Source: JAUVXJ01 sp034430275 (GTDB lineage Bacteria > Chloroflexota > Anaerolineae > UBA7937 > B3-Chlor). Taken from it: a stretch of 10,041 nt of DNA. Where the stretch lies: positions 1 through 10,041 of the forward strand of contig DAOUEW010000165.1 in assembly GCA_034430275.1 (NCBI GenBank). Direction: 5' to 3'. Positions 5,481-10,041 of this stretch are shown in pieces. The notes beneath the pieces are model-generated. The model searched no databases and was not told where the DNA came from. It worked only from the letters and a program-made list of their open reading frames with translations. Position 1 is the first letter of the stretch, and every line of letters starts with the position of its first letter. Made by a program: the position numbers and the translations under genes.

Positions 5481-6329
5481 CTACCTGTCCCCTTGGTCGG
5501 CGCCCAGCGCCGCGCTGGACAGCCTCTCGACTATCAGGTCGAGAGAGTCCCGGAAATCCGTCCACCAAAAGGACCTGAGCACCCTCTCGAAGGCACGTAA
5601 GGAGGGGATCCGGTGGTACGCAAGCGCCCTCTTGGGCAGCGGCAGGGCCACGTGTGGGCTGTCCAGAATCTCCCACGGGTGGATGTAGAAGATGGCAATA
5701 CCCTGGGTCCGCTCTACCCTCTTGAGAAGCTCGGAGTCCACGAGCCCCCCCAGCAATCTGAAGTAGATACCTCCCACGGGCACCTTCCTGAGCAACGCCA
5801 CCTTGTCGACTGACAGAGGGAACTCCAAGATTCTGGGTGTCACCCAGAAGGGCGCAGAGCTGTGGTACATCGACCAGTCGTAGAGAGGGGTTCTAATGGG
5901 CATGATCGACGAATCATACTTGAAACCCTGCTGCTCGAGAACCTCGTACAGGAAAGGGGCGTAGGTGAAGGTGGGAGCGCGGAACCCAATCGGCCGCTCA
6001 TCACCTCGAGACAAGAGATCTACCGTCCTCTTCACCTCATCCTCGAAGCTCGCTCGAGTGTGCTCGTGCAGCGGGCGGTGCGTGTATCCGTGCACGGCAA
6101 GCTCGTGGCCCTCCGCAGCTATCGTTTCCATGGTCTCCGGGTACCATTCCGCCACGCTACCCAGGCAGAAGAAAGTGGCTTTCGCCTTGGCGGTGGCAAG
6201 TTCATTGAGCAATAGCTCCACTGCTCTGGGAATGAAGCCTCCGTCTTCGAGCCTGGTCTGCCTCTCCAGGGGAACGTGGAAGACCGGACGATGAACCCAC
6301 GATTCAAGGTCTATGGACATGATGAACAT
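5481..6329 (-). CDS. Polysaccharide deacetylase, NodB homology domain (CE4-like)
   Basis: Read from ATG 6329, this is a 282-residue metal-dependent deacetylase of the type often found in exopolysaccharide clusters. Motif 1 is S-I-D-L-E-S-W (5-11), with D7 as candidate base; the classical D-D pair is D-L-E here. T-F-F-C-L-G (52-57) is the first core strand. Motif 2, H-G-Y-T-H (80-84), supplies the two metal-binding histidines. Motif 3 is G-F-R-A-P-T-F (115-121), Y-D-S-S lies at 138-141, and I-H-P-W-E (216-220) supplies the late catalytic histidine. No signal peptide is visible, so action on a cytoplasmic lipid-linked intermediate is plausible. A GTG at 6368 would add 13 cysteine-rich, unconserved residues and lacks a Shine-Dalgarno, while ATG 6329 follows an AAGGGG about 9 bases upstream. 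A promoter-like element lies about 120 bases upstream. The GNAT gene follows at once. Confidence 0.9.
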   Translation of the reverse strand: MFIMSIDLESWVHRPVFHVPLERQTRLEDGGFIPRAVELLLNELATAKAKATFFCLGSVAEWYPETMETIAAEGHELAVHGYTHRPLHEHTRASFEDEVKRTVDLLSRGDERPIGFRAPTFTYAPFLYEVLEQQGFKYDSSIMPIRTPLYDWSMYHSSAPFWVTPRILEFPLSVDKVALLRKVPVGGIYFRLLGGLVDSELLKRVERTQGIAIFYIHPWEILDSPHVALPLPKRALAYHRIPSLRAFERVLRSFWWTDFRDSLDLIVERLSSAALGADQGDR

Positions 6330-6451
6330 GGCGCAGCACCCCTTTCTCCCACAGGCCAGCAAGCGCACCGTGGGGCAAAGCGCGACCGCGAACCCATTGG
6401 ATTCTCCCGTGTTGCCTCATACTCACCACACACTGCCCATGAAAGTATCGC

Positions 6452-6480
6452 ATCATAGATCAGAAGCTCTGGATCGGCAA
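6452..6480 (-). promoter_or_regulatory. Sigma70-like promoter upstream of the deacetylase operon
   Basis: On the minus strand TTGCCG (6475-6480) and TATGAT (6452-6457) are separated by exactly 17 bases. The -35 matches four of six and the -10 five of six consensus positions. It lies between the hairpin after the AlkP gene and the deacetylase start, leaving a leader of about 115 bases. Near the ribosome-binding region this leader can form a CCCAC/GTGGG stem. Position and spacing make this the best promoter in the window. Confidence 0.55.
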
Positions 6481-6491
6481 GGAGCCTTCTA

Positions 6492-6519
6492 CGCTGCCCG
6501 CCTCCGGTTGCGCGCAGCG
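6492..6519 (-). terminator. Hairpin after the AlkP gene, possible terminator
   Basis: About 40 bases after the AlkP stop (6559-6561) the minus strand can fold CGCTGC, a G·G mismatch, CGC, an eight-base loop, GCG and GCAGCG: nine pairs in a 28-base element. No T-run follows, so intrinsic termination would be weak. It lies immediately upstream of the -35 of the next promoter, a sensible place for a transcription-unit boundary. Confidence 0.35.
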
Positions 6520-6558
6520 AGTTCCCCTCTGCCGCACTTGGCGATCCTGTGCCCCCCG

Positions 6559-8229
6559 CTAGGTCACATAGCCCAGTCCCCTCAGCCTCTCGGTCACCTG
6601 TTCTACTTCCTCCTCTGACAGCCCTCGCTCCGGGGAACCCGGTTCTGACGTTTCGTCGGTATACTCTACGCGCCTCGAGGCTAGGAATCGCTCCTCCAAT
6701 ACCTCGGTCAAGACTCTGCCGTCCATGCCCCGGGAGACCGGCAAGCCGAGCAGATGAAGGATCGTCGGCGCCATGTCGACGATCTGCGCATCGTGGGTAA
6801 CCTGGCCAGGCTTGATTCCACGGCCCTTCAACATGAACACTCCATCCATCCTGTGTGTTCCGCTGTAGGCGAAACTGGGCTCAACGACTTCATTCGACAC
6901 GAAGGCAGACAGCCCGGTAGCCCCGTACTCCATGTTCAGTGGCAACATCAGGAGGTCTGCGAGATCCTCCGCCTGGTCACCCGAGTACACCTCCTCGCGT
7001 CGGTAGATCTGCTCAATCAACTGCGTTTCCGTCTTGGGATCTCGTAGCTCAGCCAGCATCGAGACAATCTGCTCCCTCAACTCCTCGTACTCCGCGCCTG
7101 GCCCCACAATTCCCTGCGGCTCTCTCCCCCTCAGGTTGATGAATATCTGCCCCACGTTGCCAAAGGAGTAGGCCTTTGTCTTCGTCCAGTCGATGTCCTT
7201 CCACGACAAGAAGAATGTGCTCAAGAGGTCGTGGCGCTGCTTCTTGCTGGCCTTGAAAGCCACGCGGACCCCTCCCAGCTTGTCCAACGCTCCATACAGG
7301 GACGATGGAGTGATCCCCATCACGAAAAGGGCGTGCTTCAAACGACTCCCGACTGTTCGCTTCAGGCTAAGCAACCCGTTTCTCAACAGCCAGTTGTTCA
7401 GATAGATGTATTTGTAGAAAGGCCCAAACCCATGATCGGACATCACCAGCATCACCGTGTCCTGGTCCAGACCCGCCATCATCTCGCCCACAGCGTCATC
7501 GATCTGCCGGTACACATCCAGTATCGCGCCGCCATAGGCCAGCGCTTCGTTCTCGTTGTACCGAGGATGGGTGGGATCCATACAGTGCCAGAGGAAATGC
7601 TGGACCCAGTCTGTGGCGATATAGTGGACCATGAAGAAGTCCCACTCATAGCTGTTCTTCAAGTACCTTGCAGCACTTGTCCGGGCGTCGATGAGGTCCC
7701 TCAGATCGACCAGGAACTGATCGCCGGATCCTTCGGAGTAGAAATGGTCCAGGTTGACCCTGTAACCGCCGATCGCCTCCTGAAGCTCCACAGCCAACCC
7801 CGGTGGATAGGTGAACCCGTCGGTGTTTCGGGGCGTCAGCAGTCCTGAGACCAGGAACCCGTTCACCTCGTACGGAGGGTAGGTTACAGGCACATTCAGA
7901 ATGCCCACCTTCTTTCCGAACCGACTGGCGGTCACCCAGAACGGCTCGGCCCTGATGCTGGTGGAGTTCACAGGGGCTCGATCGTACTCTCCGGGGATCC
8001 TTTGCAGGAAGTCGCCCACCCCATGTTTGCCGGGGTTCTTCCCCGTCATGAAGGACACCCAAGCAGGGCCAGTCACTGGCGGGATGGTAGATCTCAGTGT
8101 GCCATGGCTGCCCTCATCCATGATGCGCGCGAGATTGGGCAACCTACCCTCGGCGGCCCAGGGCCTGATGAGGTCAAGCGTCGCTCCGTCCAGGCCGATG
8201 GCAAAGACACGTCGATCAGTCCGCGTCAC
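6559..8229 (-). CDS. AlkP-superfamily phosphodiesterase/phosphohydrolase (COG3379-like), complete
   Basis: This 556-residue protein has the alkaline phosphatase/nucleotide pyrophosphatase metal-site arrangement. A-I-G-L-D-G-A (10-16) supplies the first aspartate. P-P-V-T-G-P-A-W (50-57) holds the likely nucleophile T53, followed by M-T-G-K-N-P-G-K-H-G (61-70). T-D-W-V-Q-H (206-211) gives D207 and H211, S-D-H-G (264-267) the next pair, and G-T-H-R-M-D-G (457-463) the last histidine. A-P-T-I-L-H-L-L-G (487-495) is the usual late motif. There is no signal peptide or membrane helix, so it is probably cytoplasmic. The C-terminus has an acidic segment and ends G-L-G-Y-V-T. GTG 8229 is preceded by AAGGAG six bases away, and the start overlaps the DUF2304 gene by 14 bases. 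The family is common beside glycan genes, but its substrate is not established; nucleotide-sugar, phospholipid or phosphoglycan bonds are all possible. A paralogue lies upstream. Confidence 0.88.
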   Translation of the reverse strand: MTRTDRRVFAIGLDGATLDLIRPWAAEGRLPNLARIMDEGSHGTLRSTIPPVTGPAWVSFMTGKNPGKHGVGDFLQRIPGEYDRAPVNSTSIRAEPFWVTASRFGKKVGILNVPVTYPPYEVNGFLVSGLLTPRNTDGFTYPPGLAVELQEAIGGYRVNLDHFYSEGSGDQFLVDLRDLIDARTSAARYLKNSYEWDFFMVHYIATDWVQHFLWHCMDPTHPRYNENEALAYGGAILDVYRQIDDAVGEMMAGLDQDTVMLVMSDHGFGPFYKYIYLNNWLLRNGLLSLKRTVGSRLKHALFVMGITPSSLYGALDKLGGVRVAFKASKKQRHDLLSTFFLSWKDIDWTKTKAYSFGNVGQIFINLRGREPQGIVGPGAEYEELREQIVSMLAELRDPKTETQLIEQIYRREEVYSGDQAEDLADLLMLPLNMEYGATGLSAFVSNEVVEPSFAYSGTHRMDGVFMLKGRGIKPGQVTHDAQIVDMAPTILHLLGLPVSRGMDGRVLTEVLEERFLASRRVEYTDETSEPGSPERGLSEEEVEQVTERLRGLGYVT

Positions 8230-8617
8230 CCTCCACTCCTTCCTGCTGTCCGGTGTCCGGCACCTCAGCCCGGGGTTCGTACTTCTCCAGACTGCTCTGG
8301 AGTATCGCCGCCTGTTGAGCCAGGTTCTTCACCTGGGTCCTCAACGAGGAGATCTCCACAGAGAACTGGATGTTGATCAGCATCAAGAAGACGATAGCGA
8401 AGAAGAATAGCGTCGAGGTGGACAGCACGGCGCCTATCAACTCCGTCACGTAGTCCAGGAGACCGCGCCACAAAGCCAGGGCGAGCATGGCCAGACTCAG
8501 CGACAGCCACAACCAAGAGTACTCCTCCCGGAGCCTACGGCGCCGTACCAGCTCGACGATGAGCACCACCAGAACGATGGCGATGGCCAGGGCCACAAAG
8601 CGAGGCTTCATCTCCAT
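8216..8617 (-). CDS. DUF2304 family small membrane protein
   Basis: This 133-residue protein has three hydrophobic helices at about 7-24, 34-50 and 57-82, with a basic R-R-R-R-L-R loop (25-30) after the first. By the positive-inside rule this loop is cytoplasmic, so the N-terminus is probably outside. After helix three, residues 85-113 (heptad positions such as V87, V96, L99, A103, L106, L110) form a likely short coiled coil, then an acidic, disordered tail. This layout matches DUF2304, whose members commonly sit next to GT2 polyprenyl-phosphate glycosyltransferases, as here: ATG 8617 lies 2 bases after the GT2 stop, with GGAG seven bases upstream. The biochemical function is unknown. It may anchor or assist the soluble GT2 enzyme at the membrane, through the coiled coil. 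The end overlaps the AlkP gene by 14 bases. Confidence 0.85.
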   Translation of the reverse strand: MEMKPRFVALAIAIVLVVLIVELVRRRRLREEYSWLWLSLSLAMLALALWRGLLDYVTELIGAVLSTSTLFFFAIVFLMLINIQFSVEISSLRTQVKNLAQQAAILQSSLEKYEPRAEVPDTGQQEGVEGDAD

Positions 8618-8619
8618 GG

Positions 8620-9351
8620 CTACTCCATCCTTTCTCGGGAATTGCGAGGTCGCATCAGGGTGACTAGGATGGACAGAAACATCTTGAACACGTAGTAGAG
8701 CGGTCGCAGGCCACTGTGCATGGACTTGCCTCCCGCCGCCTTGGAGTACATCACCACAGGGATCTCCTTGATCTTGAAGCCCGCACGGTGCGCCGTGATC
8801 AGCAGGTCCGCATCTGGGAAGTCGACGGGGTAGGCTTCGGTGACGTAGAACTCCAGGACCTTCCTGTTGAGCGCCTGAAACCCCGAGGTGGGGTCGGAGA
8901 TGCGCTCACCGACAACGCGGGACACGATGACCCGAAAGAGCAGGCTGCCCAGCCTCCTCGCCCACTGCATCTTGAACCGGCCCAGACCCAGGAACCGGGA
9001 CCCGAGGATCACGTCGGCGTCCCCCTTACGGGCCTCCTCGATCAGGTCCACAACGCTCTTCGCCTCGTGCTGTCCGTCGGCGTCCATCTGCACGACGTAG
9101 TCGTAGCCGTGTCGCAGTGCATGCTTGAAGCCCGTCTGCAAGGCGACGCCGTAGCCCAGGTTGAAGGGATGGGACACCACGGAGGCTCCCGATCGGCGGG
9201 CTGCTGTCGCTGTGCCGTCGGAAGAACCGTCGTCAACCACGAGGACGTCGGCTTCCGGCACCACCGCCCGCACGTCGGAGACTACGCCGCCGATGTTCTG
9301 TTCCTCGTCGTAGGCAGGCACCACGATCAGGATTCTACCGGAGTCTGTCAC
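8620..9351 (-). CDS. GT2 family glycosyltransferase (DPM1/polyprenyl-phosphate type)
   Basis: This 243-residue protein is a DPM1-like GT2 enzyme. Motifs are V-V-P-A-Y-D-E-E-Q-N-I (10-20), V-D-D-G-S-S-D-G-T (39-47), N-L-G-Y-G-V-A-L-Q-T-G (64-74), the metal-binding D-A-D-G-Q-H (90-95), G-S-R-F (117-120) and S-D-P-T-S-G-F-Q-A-L-N (152-162). These are hallmarks of transferases that move a sugar from a nucleotide donor to a polyprenyl phosphate. It lacks the C-terminal membrane pair of GtrB-type relatives; the adjacent DUF2304 protein may supply the membrane link. GTG 9349-9351 is the start, with AGGAGG only three bases away, an unusually tight spacing. It begins 33 bases after the stop of the upstream AlkP paralogue and ends 2 bases before DUF2304, so all four genes look like one transcript. 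Its sequence differs clearly from the GT2 protein at 953-1687; they are not recent duplicates. Confidence 0.92.
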   Translation of the reverse strand: MTDSGRILIVVPAYDEEQNIGGVVSDVRAVVPEADVLVVDDGSSDGTATAARRSGASVVSHPFNLGYGVALQTGFKHALRHGYDYVVQMDADGQHEAKSVVDLIEEARKGDADVILGSRFLGLGRFKMQWARRLGSLLFRVIVSRVVGERISDPTSGFQALNRKVLEFYVTEAYPVDFPDADLLITAHRAGFKIKEIPVVMYSKAAGGKSMHSGLRPLYYVFKMFLSILVTLMRPRNSRERME

Positions 9352-9384
9352 GGGCCTCCTCTATCCACAGACCTCTGATCCCGG

Positions 9385-10041
9385 TCACACATAGCCCAAA
9401 CCCTTCAGCGTCCTCGCCAGCTCCTCTTCCTCTTCTGGCGAGTAGCCCCTTTCCTCGAGCCCCTCGGTGGGCTCTGCCGGCTCCGCGTACTCCACAGGGT
9501 GCTCCCTCGCGAAGTCGGCCGTCAAGACCCTCTCCAGAACCCGTCCGTCCATGTCCTCGGGGACAGGGACTCCCAGCAGGTAGAGTATGGTCGGCGCCAG
9601 ATCTTCGATCCGGGCGCCATCTATGGCCTGGCGCTCGCGTATCGCGCCACGCCCTCGAAGCGCCAGGACACCCTCCATGCGATGATTGCCGGTGCACCCG
9701 TATACAGGCTCCAGCGTCAGTGGTGAGCTGAAATCGGACAGGCCGAGGGCCTTGTACTCCATGTCTGTGGTCACGAACATCAGATCCGAAGCGTGCCCCA
9801 CGAACGGTCCGCGATACACGTCCTGCGCGCGAAACACATTCTCGACTACTCTCCCCCCGGTTTCCTCGTCCACCAAGCCGTCTAGCTTCGCCGTCAACTC
9901 ACCCAGCACCTCTTCGTACTCCCGCCCCGGCTTGACGCTTCCCTGAGGTTCCCGGCCCTCGAGATTGACGTAGATCTGCCCGTAATTGCCCATCGAGTAC
10001 GCCCTCGTCTTGGGCCAATCCACATCTCGAAACGAGAAGAA
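9385..10041 (-). CDS. AlkP-superfamily phosphohydrolase paralogue, C-terminal part only
   Basis: An open frame enters from the right edge and continues for 218 codons to TGA 9385-9387; the N-terminal catalytic half lies outside the window. The methionine at 10023 is internal, because codons before it (F-F-S-F-R-D-V) match T-F-F-L-S-W-K-D-I of the complete AlkP protein downstream. Shared blocks are D-W-x-K-T-x-A-Y-S, G-R-E-P-Q-G, G-x-H-R-M-x-G with the late metal histidine, L-A-P-T-I-L-Y-L-L-G, M-D-G-R-V-L and the terminal G-L-G-Y-V. The middle region diverges, so the duplication is not recent. The last 30 or so residues are strongly acidic (E-E-E-E-E near the end). The downstream GT2 gene starts 33 bases later. 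Function is as uncertain as for its paralogue. The nucleophile and first metal residues cannot be checked here. Confidence 0.88.
   Translation of the reverse strand, partial: FFSFRDVDWPKTRAYSMGNYGQIYVNLEGREPQGSVKPGREYEEVLGELTAKLDGLVDEETGGRVVENVFRAQDVYRGPFVGHASDLMFVTTDMEYKALGLSDFSSPLTLEPVYGCTGNHRMEGVLALRGRGAIRERQAIDGARIEDLAPTILYLLGVPVPEDMDGRVLERVLTADFAREHPVEYAEPAEPTEGLEERGYSPEEEEELARTLKGLGYV

Noticed and set aside
7231..7848. 205-codon plus-strand frame
   Set aside because: Lies wholly within the AlkP gene on the opposite strand; no domain recognised.
8716..9378. 220-codon open frame on the plus strand
   Set aside because: Antisense to the motif-complete GT2 gene; composition is low in structured motifs and typical of a shadow frame.
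1..10041. CRISPR arrays, tRNAs, insertion sequences or phage genes
   Set aside because: I found no regularly spaced repeats, no cloverleaf-like sequence, no terminal inverted repeats and no transposase or phage-like protein.

Overview
The window looks like part of a bacterial extracellular polysaccharide or glycolipid biosynthesis locus. Every convincing gene is on the minus strand, so transcription runs from base 10041 towards base 1. DNA is moderately GC-rich, genes are tightly packed with short overlaps, starts are ATG or GTG, and several have Shine-Dalgarno sequences. One intergenic region carries a sigma70-like promoter. These points favour a bacterium over an archaeon. I cannot name the phylum. 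The combination of AlkP-superfamily hydrolases, DUF2304 and UPF0104-type membrane proteins would suit Chloroflexota or another deep-branching lineage, but that is only a guess. No tRNA, rRNA, CRISPR array, insertion sequence or phage gene is visible.

In transcription order, the first block (10041 to 6559) holds the C-terminal part of an AlkP-superfamily phosphohydrolase, a polyprenyl-phosphate-type GT2 glycosyltransferase, a small DUF2304 membrane protein and a second, complete AlkP-superfamily protein. The two AlkP proteins are clear paralogues that bracket the GT2/DUF2304 pair. A hairpin (6492-6519) and then a promoter-like element (6452-6480) separate this block from the next one.

The second block (6329 to 2095) holds a NodB-type polysaccharide deacetylase, a GNAT-fold acyltransferase 9 bases downstream, a GT4 glycosyltransferase and an overlapping UPF0104/LPG_synthase_TM-type membrane protein. 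An unexplained interval of about 400 bases (1688-2094) follows.

The third block (1687 to the window edge) holds another GT2 transferase, a left-handed beta-helix (hexapeptide) acyltransferase and a class I SAM methyltransferase that runs off base 1.

Taken together, the genes could charge lipid-linked sugars (two GT2 proteins), extend a glycan (GT4), deacetylate and re-acylate an amino sugar (deacetylase plus GNAT), add acetyl and methyl groups (hexapeptide protein plus methyltransferase) and move a lipid intermediate (UPF0104 protein). No Wzy-like polymerase, Wzx/ABC exporter or initiating sugar-phosphate transferase is in view. The role of the paired AlkP proteins is the most open question.
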